NCBI GenBank assembly: GCA_029212275.1
Contig: JARGOI010000143.1
Coordinates: forward strand, 1 to 6,543
DNA: 6,543 bases
From: Thalassolituus sp.
Lineage (GTDB): Bacteria > Pseudomonadota > Gammaproteobacteria > Pseudomonadales > Oceanobacteraceae
Direction of reading: 5' to 3'
Shown here: one piece after another, positions 1 to 5,734 of the stretch
Numbering within the stretch: position 1 is the stretch's first letter
Layout: every line of letters starts with the position of its first letter
The notes under the pieces: generated by a model
The model's database searches: none
Told to the model about the DNA's origin: nothing
Seen by the model: only the letters and a program-made list of their open reading frames with translations
Position numbers and translations under genes: made by a program

Positions 1-1
1 T

Positions 2-418
2 TCATTTCTTCAGATTACCGACGTAATCTACGAGAAAGAAACTAACGTTGGCTTTGATGCCTTGAGCGATGCAGAGAAAACCGTTTATTGCATCGATCAA
101 CTTCTACGAGAAATGGAAAATGGTGGTTTTGTCCAGTTTTTCCATCACGAGGCTGGTGCCCGTGCAGAAGAGACGTTGGAGTCACTGGAGCGTATCAAGG
201 CACGAGTAAGTTCACAGTTGCTTGATCATATAATTGAGTTGTTTCCTGAACGTCGTATTCCTTCCGATGAAGACGAGCGTATTGACGTTTTCGATGCTAT
301 CGAAAGCGAACATCCTGACGACATTGCCGAACTGGATGATCGCTTTTACGACAGTGGTGAAAACCTTGTAGAAATGACTTTGCTTTATGTTCAAAAGAAC
401 TTAAAAGAATTTCGCTGA
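2..418 (+). CDS. DMP19/DUF4375 family acidic protein (5' partial)
   Basis: The reading frame is open from the left edge of the window to a TGA at 416-418, giving 138 visible residues. The first in-window start-like codon is a TTG at 62, but coding continues upstream of it (…ETNVGFDALSDAEKTVY), so the true start lies outside the window. The visible part matches the DMP19/DUF4375 pattern: an 'LSDAEKTVY' helix, then the hallmark 'MENGGFVQFF' (NGGF-Q-FF), then 'ALEAI'-like 'ESLERI', then 'LFPERRIPSD' and the late 'ELDDRFYD' segment. It is strongly acidic: I count 34 Asp/Glu against 14 Lys/Arg. The founding member, Neisseria DMP19, is a DNA-mimic protein that binds a transcription factor; whether this one acts likewise is inference. 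It has no signal peptide or membrane segment in the visible part. Family assignment is fairly secure, function is not. Confidence 0.75.
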   Translation, partial: SFLQITDVIYEKETNVGFDALSDAEKTVYCIDQLLREMENGGFVQFFHHEAGARAEETLESLERIKARVSSQLLDHIIELFPERRIPSDEDERIDVFDAIESEHPDDIAELDDRFYDSGENLVEMTLLYVQKNLKEFR

Positions 419-425
419 TCGCTTG

Positions 426-476
426 CCAAAAGAAAGTCATTGGGGTGATGAATAGACCTCATTGGCTTCTTTGTGG
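426..476 (+). terminator. Possible imperfect hairpin terminator after the DMP19-like gene
   Basis: Eight bases after the stop codon an imperfect inverted repeat begins. The left arm (about 428-446, AAAGAAAGTCATTGGGGT) pairs with the right arm (about 456-472, ACCTCATTGGCTTCTTT) with one bulge, one mismatch and G-U pairs, leaving a loop of about 9 nt. There is no clean U-tract after it, so termination here is only a guess based on position. Confidence 0.25.
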
Positions 477-609
477 TTGAAATCTCGTGATTTTATGCTT
501 TTAACGTTTCTTTGTTGCTGGTTTCTAGTTTCTAGTTAAGAGTTACTGGTTCCTAATAAAGAGCTGCTAAATGCCCGTAGCCAAAGCGCCTGCCGGTTGC
601 GAAAAATAG

Positions 610-637
610 TTAATAGAATTTTATAGAGTACGATAAT
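610..637 (+). promoter_or_regulatory. Candidate sigma-70 promoter of the chalcone-isomerase-like gene
   Basis: TTAATA at 610-615 (4/6 match to the -35 consensus) and GATAAT at 632-637 (5/6 match to the -10 consensus) are separated by 16 bp. Transcription would start near 644, leaving a leader of about 50 nt before the ATG at 696. In AT-rich DNA such matches arise often, so this is a candidate only. Confidence 0.3.
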
Positions 638-684
638 ACTATCGCACAGAATGACAATTCTATTGAAAGACCCAAGCCCTCATC

Positions 685-690
685 AGGAGG
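685..690 (+). promoter_or_regulatory. Shine-Dalgarno AGGAGG that fixes the start at 696
   Basis: A full-strength AGGAGG ends 5 nt before the ATG at 696. The longer reading frame has an in-frame ATG at 651, but nothing resembling an SD precedes that codon. Starting at 651 would also put 15 charged residues (including DPSPHQEDD) ahead of a good signal peptide. Start 696 is therefore preferred. Confidence 0.85.
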
Positions 691-695
691 ATGAT

Positions 696-1262
696 ATGCA
701 TAAAATAATGATAATAATATTGCTGCTTTGTTCCTATTCATTTAGTGCGATCGCAGAAAAAGTGCATGGTGTCAAAATAGCGGATGATCTTAAATTTTCT
801 GATCATTCACTCAAGTTGAACGGTGCCGGTGTTCGTACGAAGTTCTTTTTAGATCTTTATGTTGCTGGTCTTTACCTAGATACTCAGTACGATTCTGCCA
901 AAGCAATTATCGATGCGAATGATGAGATGAATATTCGAATCAATATTATCTCGGACAAGATCACTCCCGATCGCTTTGCTGATGCCACCATGGATGGATT
1001 TGCTCACTCAACTCATGGCAATGTCGCGCCGATTCGTAAAGAAATTGAAACTATGATTGCTGTATTTAGAAATGAATTACAGCTAAATGATGTATTTGAT
1101 TTATATTACCAACCTGATGTTGGTGTAGAGATTTTTCGCAATAATGTCCTACAAGCAACGGTTAAAGGGTTGGAGTTTAAGCAAGCATTGTTTGGTATTT
1201 GGTTGTCTGATGAGTCAGTACAAAATAGTTTAAAAAAATCGATGCTAAGTGATCTCAAATAG
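696..1262 (+). CDS. Secreted chalcone isomerase-like family protein
   Basis: This is a 188-residue protein. Residues 1-20 form a signal peptide: short basic n-region (HK), hydrophobic core IMIIILLLCSYSF and a SAIA|E signal peptidase I site, so it is predicted to be exported to the periplasm. The mature part carries the chalcone-isomerase-like (Chalcone_3) hallmarks: 'LKLNGAGVRTKFF' at about 39-51 followed by 'DLYVAGLYL' at 53-61, a middle segment with 'DRFADATMDGF' at 92-102, and the C-terminal 'FKQALFGIWLSDESVQNSLKKSML' region at 161-184, typical of the family end. The length is about that of bacterial members. Bacterial proteins of this fold are mostly uncharacterised and flavanone chemistry should not be assumed; fatty-acid binding is known for some plant fold relatives. 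It stands alone, with a strong SD and its own likely promoter, and no operon partner is evident. Confidence 0.85.
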   Translation: MHKIMIIILLLCSYSFSAIAEKVHGVKIADDLKFSDHSLKLNGAGVRTKFFLDLYVAGLYLDTQYDSAKAIIDANDEMNIRINIISDKITPDRFADATMDGFAHSTHGNVAPIRKEIETMIAVFRNELQLNDVFDLYYQPDVGVEIFRNNVLQATVKGLEFKQALFGIWLSDESVQNSLKKSMLSDLK

Positions 1263-1365
1263 TTATAGAACTATTGTTAATTACATATAAATAATCATCA
1301 TTAAAGTCATGCATCGCTTATATTGTGATTATATTCTAGGCATTTTTCGCTAGTATTTTACGGGT

Positions 1366-1396
1366 AAAAATTTAAGAATTATTATTTTAAATTTTT
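1366..1396 (+). terminator. AT-only inverted repeat, possible weak terminator
   Basis: AAAAATTTAA (1366-1375) is perfectly complementary to TTAAATTTTT (1387-1396) across an 11-nt loop. The right arm ends in five T residues. It lies about 100 nt after the chalcone-isomerase-like gene. The stem contains no G-C pair, so it would be weak and may simply reflect base composition. Confidence 0.25.
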
Positions 1397-1574
1397 CTCT
1401 GACAAAATTCAGTAATATAAATTTTATTTTATATGACTAATATTCTTAATACTGTAAAAAATTACATTCTTCAAAAAATACCTTTTGGTTAAGTTTTCAA
1501 CTTCATTAGTGATCAGATTGGAGAGGGTGTCTGAAATTTAAAAATATTAATATGTATGCTATGAATAATGTTTA

Positions 1575-1603
1575 TTGACACCTGTATATTGAAATGGGAT
1601 TAT
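1575..1603 (+). promoter_or_regulatory. Candidate sigma-70 promoter of the TRAP permease gene
   Basis: A perfect -35 hexamer TTGACA (1575-1580) is followed after exactly 17 bp by GATTAT (1598-1603), a 4/6 match to the -10 consensus. Transcription would begin near 1610, giving a leader of about 115 nt. This is the best sigma-70 match I noticed in the intergenic region. Confidence 0.45.
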
Positions 1604-1724
1604 CTCGACCCGATAGAATGGCTAAAATCTCTTATTAATATTTTAACTTCAAAACTGTTTCAGTTTTAGATGAAAAATTAGCTGCGAATATAAGAATGAA
1701 CAAAAAATTCTAAATAGGTTGGTT

Positions 1725-3851
1725 ATGGTAAACAGTAGACAGAGTAGTCACCAAGTTAAGATTGATTGGTTAACATCGTTCCCCACTTTTTTTATATTAG
1801 TGTTTATCATATTGTTCAATACAGGAACTACAATCCATGCTCAGTTATTACAATTAGGCGAGACTGTATGGGATGGTTATTTTGAACTCCGTAACGATCC
1901 TGTCGCACCGACCTGTGATTCGGCTTTTGATGTCGAGACTGAAGTTCAAAAACGATTAGCGCAAGCGAGTGCTGAAGAAGATCTTGCATTTGATCTCTTT
2001 GCCGCGGAAGCACCAGACGAAGGTATGTTGCGACAATCCTTGGTGGCGTTAAAAGAACAGTGCCTGGTTAAACAGCAACATTATGCAGAGATTAAAGATC
2101 AAGTCACTCCTGGGTTAAAAGTCTTTCGCAGTGTTGAGAAGGGCGTTGCCGAATTTGGTCAATTCGGTATTGCTAGCGCGCGTATCTTCCTAGCGATACT
2201 CGTACTGATTTGTGGTGGTATGGCTCTGTTCCGTAGGCACCACATTGCGTTAAAACCAATGGAAACTGTGATGGATTATCGTGTAGCGGCTGTTGCACAG
2301 ATGATCGCGTTCAGTATTCTTTTTTACTCGGTTTATAGCTTTAAAGAAATCGTCTTTTCTTCCGGTGTCGTCGTACCGCTTGAGCATGCCGTTTTGCATT
2401 GGATCTGGATTTTTGGTTTCGCTGCGCCGATCTTTATTTCTATTTATCAGTTTTTTGTTATTCCTAAAGATGCCCTTCCAGGAGGCAGTTATCTCAAGGC
2501 ACAGCTAGCTGTTCCGCTGTATGCCAGCATGGCTATGGGAACGGGCCTATATTTTCTGTTAGCCGATCATCCGGCGGGTATTGCTATCTATCTTAATCAG
2601 ATGATGGAAATGTCGCAGTTATTCCTGAGTGTTGGCTTGTATGTCTGGATCGGGATGTTGTTAAAGCGCACAGAAATGGTTCAAAAAGTATTTAATGTTT
2701 TCCGTCCTTTCAATCTAGCGCCAGAGGTTTTCGCCATCGCCGTCGTAGCTTTGGCTGCTTTGCCAACCGCGTATACGGGTGGTTCTGGTATATTTATCAT
2801 TGCCGTGGGTAGCTTAGTTTATATGGAGCTGCGTCGCGGTGGTGCACGTCGACAATTGGCTCTGGCGGCATCGGCGATGTCCGGTTCTTTAGGGGTGGTG
2901 CTGCGTCCATGTCTATTGGTTGTTATCGTTGCGGCCCTGAATAATGAAGTAACTACCGATCAATTGTTTGGTTGGGGTGGAAAAGTATTTTTGTTAACTA
3001 TTTCTTTATTTACCTTTTATGCACTTCTTACACGTAAAACCAAAGGCGCTTTAGCGAAACTCGAATCAGACTCTTGGTCGCAGTTCTTAAACGCTCTGAA
3101 ACCTTTGCTACCCTATGTGATCCTCATTTCGGTTATTTTGGTGTTGTATTCTCTGCTGCTAAATGCACACTTGGATGAATTTTCTGCGCCTATTATTTTG
3201 CCAGTGTTACTGCTTGCGATTCTGGTTTATGAGCGTATCGCCCAAGAAAAAGGCTTTCTCAAACGTGAGAATATGAATGCGAATTATGCAGAAGAACGCC
3301 TTCATACTTCCTTGAGTGATCTCAAAAGTGGAAATGATTCCATGGAGAGCACTATTCGTGAATCTACCAAAGAAGCCAGCGTCCACATCGGTGCATTATT
3401 AATGTTAATGGGCATGTCGATGAGTTTGGGTGGTGTGGTTGAACGTTCCGAAATCATGACCATGGTGCCACTTGAATTTGGTTCTATTTGGCTGGCGATG
3501 GCGTCTCTCGTGGCGATTCTAGTCATTATCGGCATGATTATGGATCCTTACGGGGCGGTTGTGCTGGTTAGCGTCTCGATAGCCAGTATTGCTTACCAAG
3601 CAGGGATTGATCCCGTACATTTCTGGATGGTGACTTTAGTAGCATTTGAACTTGGATATCTCAGTCCGCCGGTTGCCTTAAACCATCTACTTACCCGTCA
3701 GGTAGTGGGTGAAGAAGAAGTACGTTTATCAAAACTTGACGTGATCGGTGAAAGTTTTTGGTACCGACACGAAAAAATTCTATTGCCTTTGGTTACTATG
3801 GCCACAGCTTTGTTAATAGTGGCATTTGTACCATTAGCCGTGGGGTATTAA
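1725..3851 (+). CDS. TRAP transporter large permease (DctM-type) with extra N-terminal domain
   Basis: This is an inner-membrane protein of 708 residues, starting at ATG 1725, which has AGG 6 nt upstream; a TTG at 1719 overlaps too closely with that AGG. Order of parts: signal-like membrane segment (about 20-38, possible cleavage THA|Q); a soluble, helix-rich, acidic region (about 40-147) with two cysteines, C64 and C113; about five membrane segments (near 148-169, 188-208, 223-243, 261-280, 294-314); then a DctM-like core. Core signatures: 'YTGGSGIFIIAVGS' from 350, 'SGSLGVVLRPC' 386-396, 'GMIMDPYGAVVL' 603-614, 'GIDPVHF' from 627, and 'LSPPVALNHL' 646-655. Usual DctM proteins are about 425 residues, so this one carries nearly 300 more. 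The four helices before the core could be a fused DctQ-like part (inference). TRAP systems import organic acids using an ion gradient and a DctP binding protein; neither DctP nor a separate DctQ is adjacent. Substrate unknown. Confidence 0.85.
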   Translation: MVNSRQSSHQVKIDWLTSFPTFFILVFIILFNTGTTIHAQLLQLGETVWDGYFELRNDPVAPTCDSAFDVETEVQKRLAQASAEEDLAFDLFAAEAPDEGMLRQSLVALKEQCLVKQQHYAEIKDQVTPGLKVFRSVEKGVAEFGQFGIASARIFLAILVLICGGMALFRRHHIALKPMETVMDYRVAAVAQMIAFSILFYSVYSFKEIVFSSGVVVPLEHAVLHWIWIFGFAAPIFISIYQFFVIPKDALPGGSYLKAQLAVPLYASMAMGTGLYFLLADHPAGIAIYLNQMMEMSQLFLSVGLYVWIGMLLKRTEMVQKVFNVFRPFNLAPEVFAIAVVALAALPTAYTGGSGIFIIAVGSLVYMELRRGGARRQLALAASAMSGSLGVVLRPCLLVVIVAALNNEVTTDQLFGWGGKVFLLTISLFTFYALLTRKTKGALAKLESDSWSQFLNALKPLLPYVILISVILVLYSLLLNAHLDEFSAPIILPVLLLAILVYERIAQEKGFLKRENMNANYAEERLHTSLSDLKSGNDSMESTIRESTKEASVHIGALLMLMGMSMSLGGVVERSEIMTMVPLEFGSIWLAMASLVAILVIIGMIMDPYGAVVLVSVSIASIAYQAGIDPVHFWMVTLVAFELGYLSPPVALNHLLTRQVVGEEEVRLSKLDVIGESFWYRHEKILLPLVTMATALLIVAFVPLAVGY

Positions 3852-3880
3852 CGCTTACAAATTAGTAGTGTAAAAAACTT

Positions 3881-3910
3881 AAAAGGCTGAATGAATACTT
3901 CAGCCTTTTT
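3881..3910. terminator. Bidirectional intrinsic terminator between convergent genes
   Basis: AAAAGGCTGAA (3881-3891) and TTCAGCCTTTT (3899-3909) form a perfect 11-bp stem with a 7-nt loop. On the plus strand the stem runs into T residues and serves the TRAP gene, whose stop is 29 nt upstream. On the minus strand it follows the metallo-hydrolase stop by only 5 bp and is followed by six T residues (complement of 3872-3877). The structure fits both directions. Confidence 0.9.
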
Positions 3911-3914
3911 AGTT

Positions 3915-4793
3915 TTAACGTATGGATAACTTTTCTATAGTCTTAATATTCACCGTATGAACTTGTCGATAAGGCTCCCACCAATGCAGTTCTCCAATGT
4001 CTAGCGCTTGCTGAATAAATTGCTCGACCTTCATTTGCCTGAAATCTGAAGAATCTTTTTTTGCCATCATTTGCGTTAAATAGTCGGCATTATGTTGAAT
4101 CAATGAACCATCGTAGCCACCGTTGCGGATGGTATCTAGGTCGCCATGCACTGGAAAAATATGATCTAACTGCATCCCACTCATACGCTGAAGTTCTGCA
4201 ATTTGTGTGTCGGCATCGGCGACATCAAAACTGAAAAACCATATTGGATCTTCAAGCATATCGCTCACGATTAAGATTTTTTGATCTGGCAAGTAAGCTG
4301 CAATATGGCCTAATTCATGAATCGCAAATTGGTGTAACTCTATCTTTATGGAGCCGCACCAAATATCCAAGCGATTACGAAAACAGATAGTGGGCAGCAC
4401 CACCGGAAATGCGGGCACGCCATTATGTGCTCCGGTTTGCAAAGAATCGCGGTGCTTAATCATTAAGGCGCGAGTGTCTTCATGTGCAATGATGGGACCG
4501 TCAGCATAAACATGATTCTCGGCAATATGATCTTCATGCCAGTGACTATTCACCAGTGTGAATTTGCTAATAGCGTACTCTTTTTCCATGTAGTTGCGCA
4601 CCCAGCGTCCATGTCCGGGAAGGTTCATACTGTCGATCGCGATGGCTTCATTACCTTCAAAAATAACGTAGGCACCCCCACCGAGTTGCATATCTATGTT
4701 GTCATGTTTTGGGTGTCTACCCCAATAGAAAAACATCAGGTTATCGGCTAGCTTAACCGGCTCAATGAAATCAAAGTCTGTTGTATGATTCAT
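3915..4793 (-). CDS. Metallo-beta-lactamase-fold hydrolase
   Basis: This is a 292-residue protein without a signal peptide or membrane segment, so it is likely cytoplasmic. It has the complete metallo-beta-lactamase metal-ligand set. The first motif is 'NSHWHEDHIAEN' with H84, H86, D88 and H89 (HxHxDH). H163 lies in 'ELGHIAAYLPDQKILIVSDML', where D178 is the bridging Asp. H216 is in 'FPVHGD'. The 'GGGAYVIFEGNEAIAID' strand pair at 38-54 is the usual start of the fold. The order resembles the glyoxalase II / B3-lactamase-like branch, a broad group of thiolesterases, lactonases and related hydrolases; the substrate cannot be read from the sequence. The start has a modest SD (GAGAA on the minus strand, 7 nt upstream). 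It converges on the TRAP gene over a shared terminator and is divergent from the DUF1330 gene. Confidence 0.88.
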   Translation of the reverse strand: MNHTTDFDFIEPVKLADNLMFFYWGRHPKHDNIDMQLGGGAYVIFEGNEAIAIDSMNLPGHGRWVRNYMEKEYAISKFTLVNSHWHEDHIAENHVYADGPIIAHEDTRALMIKHRDSLQTGAHNGVPAFPVVLPTICFRNRLDIWCGSIKIELHQFAIHELGHIAAYLPDQKILIVSDMLEDPIWFFSFDVADADTQIAELQRMSGMQLDHIFPVHGDLDTIRNGGYDGSLIQHNADYLTQMMAKKDSSDFRQMKVEQFIQQALDIGELHWWEPYRQVHTVNIKTIEKLSIR

Positions 4794-4836
4794 ACAAATG
4801 TTCTCGCTATAGGTTGCATTTTAAATAAGGTATCAT

Positions 4837-4851
4837 CATTGATTATCAATG
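4837..4851. promoter_or_regulatory. Perfect 15-bp palindrome in the divergent promoter region
   Basis: CATTGATTATCAATG is a perfect inverted repeat with a single central base. The symmetry extends to 4834-4854 with one mismatched pair. It lies 43 bp before the metallo-hydrolase start and about 127 bp before the DUF1330 start, so it could be an operator for one or both. Its GATAATC core on the minus strand recalls Fur boxes, but only about 11 of 19 consensus positions fit. No clear -35/-10 pair was found for either gene. Confidence 0.4.
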
Positions 4852-4978
4852 GTGAAGTACAAAAACTGTCGCTTCTCAGTAACACAAAGGGTAGAGTTTT
4901 TTTAGAGTTGTAGTCAAAAAAATGAAACGTTGAAATGAAACAGTCTATAGCAAGCCAAGACTTATTAGGGAGAGAGTA

Positions 4979-5278
4979 ATGAGCTTTGAAAGAATCATGG
5001 GGTTAAACGTCATTGATGAAGCGGAATATCAAAAATACCGCAATGCCATGATACCAATTTTAGTCAGTTATAGCGGAGCATTTGGTTTTGATTTTCGTGT
5101 TTCCGAAGTTCTTAAGTCAAAGTCAAACGAGCCTATTAATCGTATATTTACCATCGACTTTCCAGACGCGGAGACCATGAATGCTTTTTTCAATGATGCT
5201 GAATATTTAACAGTAAAGACAAAGCACTTAGACCATTCGGTCAATGCTCGTACCGTTATTTCGATGCATGAGAAATGA
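4979..5278 (+). CDS. DUF1330 family protein
   Basis: This is a 99-residue soluble protein with a purine-rich SD region (AGGGAGAGAG, 4967-4976) immediately before its ATG. It matches the DUF1330 layout, a small alpha/beta dimeric ABM-like (ferredoxin-type) fold: 'VIDEAEYQKYRNAMIPILVSYSGAF' at 11-35 (the Y-x-x-Y-R…P-x-x…Y-x-G helix-turn), 'RIFTIDFPDAETMNAFFNDAEYLTVK' at 55-80 (the usual 'FPs-e-A-x-x-f…d-Y' segment), and a closing strand 'ARTVISM'. The length is the family norm. The family has no established biochemical role. It reads away from the metallo-hydrolase gene across a 185-bp shared upstream region, so joint regulation is possible but unproven. The first REP-like hairpin downstream (5351-5385) may mark its transcript end. 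Confidence 0.8.
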   Translation: MSFERIMGLNVIDEAEYQKYRNAMIPILVSYSGAFGFDFRVSEVLKSKSNEPINRIFTIDFPDAETMNAFFNDAEYLTVKTKHLDHSVNARTVISMHEK

Positions 5279-5350
5279 ATTTTCTTACAGATTTTTTTTA
5301 GGCAAAGAAGTTAGTAGATACTTGATGCTGTTAACACGTTGAATTCTGTT

Positions 5351-5385
5351 TGTTGGGTTACGCGCTTCGCGCTAACCCAACCTAC
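5351..5385 (-). repeat. REP-like palindromic element, inverted copy (R0)
   Basis: This 35-bp element is the exact reverse complement of element R4 at 5696-5730. Read on the minus strand it starts with GTAG at 5385 and contains TTGGGTTA…TAACCCAA arms around a GC-rich tip. On the plus strand the hairpin is followed by CTACTATTTTT, so it could also help end the DUF1330 transcript. Confidence 0.9.
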
Positions 5386-5402
5386 TATTTTTAAGATATG
5401 TA

Positions 5403-5422
5403 CTTGCGTTAATCCAATCTAC
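5403..5422 (-). repeat. Decayed half copy of the REP-like element
   Basis: Read on the minus strand from 5422, GTAGATTGGATTAACGCAA matches the first 19 bases of the element except for four positions, each a G-to-A change. The right arm is absent. It has the same orientation as the nearby element at 5351-5385 and looks like a relic. Confidence 0.6.
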
Positions 5423-5461
5423 GTTTACAGTAATAAAATTATTTTAGAAATGAAATAATCC

Positions 5462-5496
5462 GTAGGTAGGGTTAGCGCGAAGCGCGTAACCCAACA
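5462..5496 (+). repeat. REP-like element R1
   Basis: This is the first direct copy. It starts with GTAG and differs from R4 by one base (T to A at 5468, giving GTAGGTAGGG), which puts an A-A mismatch near the base of the predicted stem. The sequence before it does not match the array spacer, so it marks the array edge. Confidence 0.9.
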
Positions 5497-5539
5497 ATGT
5501 TAACATCCCAATCGAATATTGCTTGGTAATGTCAGTCCC

Positions 5540-5574
5540 GTAGGTTGGGTTAGCGCAAAGCGCATAACCCAATA
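5540..5574 (+). repeat. REP-like element R2
   Basis: This copy has two G-to-A changes in the GC-rich tip (GCGCAAAGCGCA in place of GCGCGAAGCGCG) and ends CAATA, not CAACA. Both tip changes fall at unpaired places if the tip folds as GCGC-loop-GCGC with one bulged base. Confidence 0.9.
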
Positions 5575-5617
5575 ATGTTAATATCGCATTCGAATATCGC
5601 TTGGTAATGTCAGTCCC

Positions 5618-5652
5618 GTAGGTTGGGTTAGCGCGAAGCGCGTAACCCAATA
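5618..5652 (+). repeat. REP-like element R3
   Basis: This copy is identical to R4 except for its penultimate base (CAATA, not CAACA). R2 shares the CAATA ending, so R2 and R3 may be the closest relatives in the array. Confidence 0.9.
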
Positions 5653-5695
5653 ATGTTAACATCGCATTCGAATATCGCTTGGTAATGTAAGTCCC

Positions 5696-5730
5696 GTAGG
5701 TTGGGTTAGCGCGAAGCGCGTAACCCAACA
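5696..5730 (+). repeat. REP-like element R4, next to the lon-like stop codon
   Basis: This copy matches the inverted element at 5351-5385 exactly. It lies 4 bp past the stop codon of the minus-strand lon-like gene, so its hairpin would form right at the 3' end of that mRNA and could stabilise it or aid termination. No T-run follows on the minus strand, so it is not a standard intrinsic terminator. Confidence 0.9.
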
Positions 5731-5734
5731 AATG

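Larger units (their letters stand above)
1263..1718. other. AT-rich gene-free intergenic region
   Basis: This 456-bp stretch has no convincing gene. It is far more AT-rich than the flanking coding DNA. It holds an A/T-only inverted repeat at 1366-1396 and a good promoter candidate at 1575-1603, listed separately. Two minimal open frames precede the TRAP gene (1618-1638, MAKISY, and 1696-1713, MNKKF), but neither has a persuasive SD, so neither is called. A small RNA cannot be excluded. Confidence 0.6.
5462..5730 (+). repeat. Tandem array: 78-bp units of REP-like element plus conserved spacer
   Basis: Four 35-bp elements start at 5462, 5540, 5618 and 5696, exactly 78 bp apart. The three 43-bp spacers (5497-5539, 5575-5617, 5653-5695) are nearly the same as each other, with two to four differences per pair. 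The whole 78-bp unit, not only the palindrome, has therefore been duplicated in tandem. Spacers begin with ATGTTAACAT (a perfect palindrome in the first and third) and end with GTCAGTCCC or GTAAGTCCC. Since 78 is divisible by three, a meaningless 26-residue-periodic frame stays open on the minus strand. Confidence 0.95.
5279..5734. repeat. Intergenic repeat cluster between two convergent genes
   Basis: This 456-bp stretch separates the 3' ends of the DUF1330 gene and the lon-like gene. It holds a T8 run at 5292-5299, one inverted palindromic element (5351-5385), a decayed half element (about 5403-5422), an AT-rich linker to 5461, and four direct elements at a 78-bp period up to 5730. I see no genuine gene in it. 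Clusters of REP elements between convergent genes are a well-known pattern in proteobacteria. Confidence 0.9.

Noticed and set aside
62..64. TTG as the start of the DMP19-like gene
   Set aside because: The frame is open upstream to the window edge, with family-like residues before the TTG and no SD in front of it.
521..538. Short tandem GTTTCTA x2 repeat before the chalcone-isomerase-like gene
   Set aside because: Two copies of a 7-mer in low-complexity AT-rich DNA are not enough to claim a functional repeat.
571..609. Twelve-codon open frame MPVAKAPAGCEK with a weak upstream GAG
   Set aside because: Too short and without any supporting homology or context; an SD of this quality is expected by chance.
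651..695. Upstream ATG start for the chalcone-isomerase-like gene
   Set aside because: No SD precedes 651, while a full AGGAGG precedes 696, where a good signal peptide begins.
1828..2013. Antisense open frame inside the TRAP gene (also 3302-3535 in the same gene)
   Set aside because: These are shadows of the well-supported coding strand, with no SD or recognisable protein family.
4482..4751. Plus-strand open frame opposite the metallo-hydrolase gene
   Set aside because: The opposite strand carries a complete metal-binding motif set, so this frame is a shadow. The same applies to 212-394 opposite the DMP19-like gene.
4834..4854. Fur box
   Set aside because: Only about 11 of 19 consensus positions match, and neither flanking gene is an obvious iron gene; kept as an unassigned palindrome.
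5462..5730. CRISPR-like spacing (35-bp repeats, 43-bp gaps)
   Set aside because: The gaps are nearly identical to each other, the repeats are long palindromes of REP type, one copy is inverted nearby, and no cas gene is present.
5444..5731. A 95-codon minus-strand open frame with a 26-residue repeat (LLGYALRANPTYG…)
   Set aside because: It is the translation of the 78-bp tandem repeat, stays open only because 78 is divisible by three, begins with TTG and has no SD. It reflects noncoding repeats.
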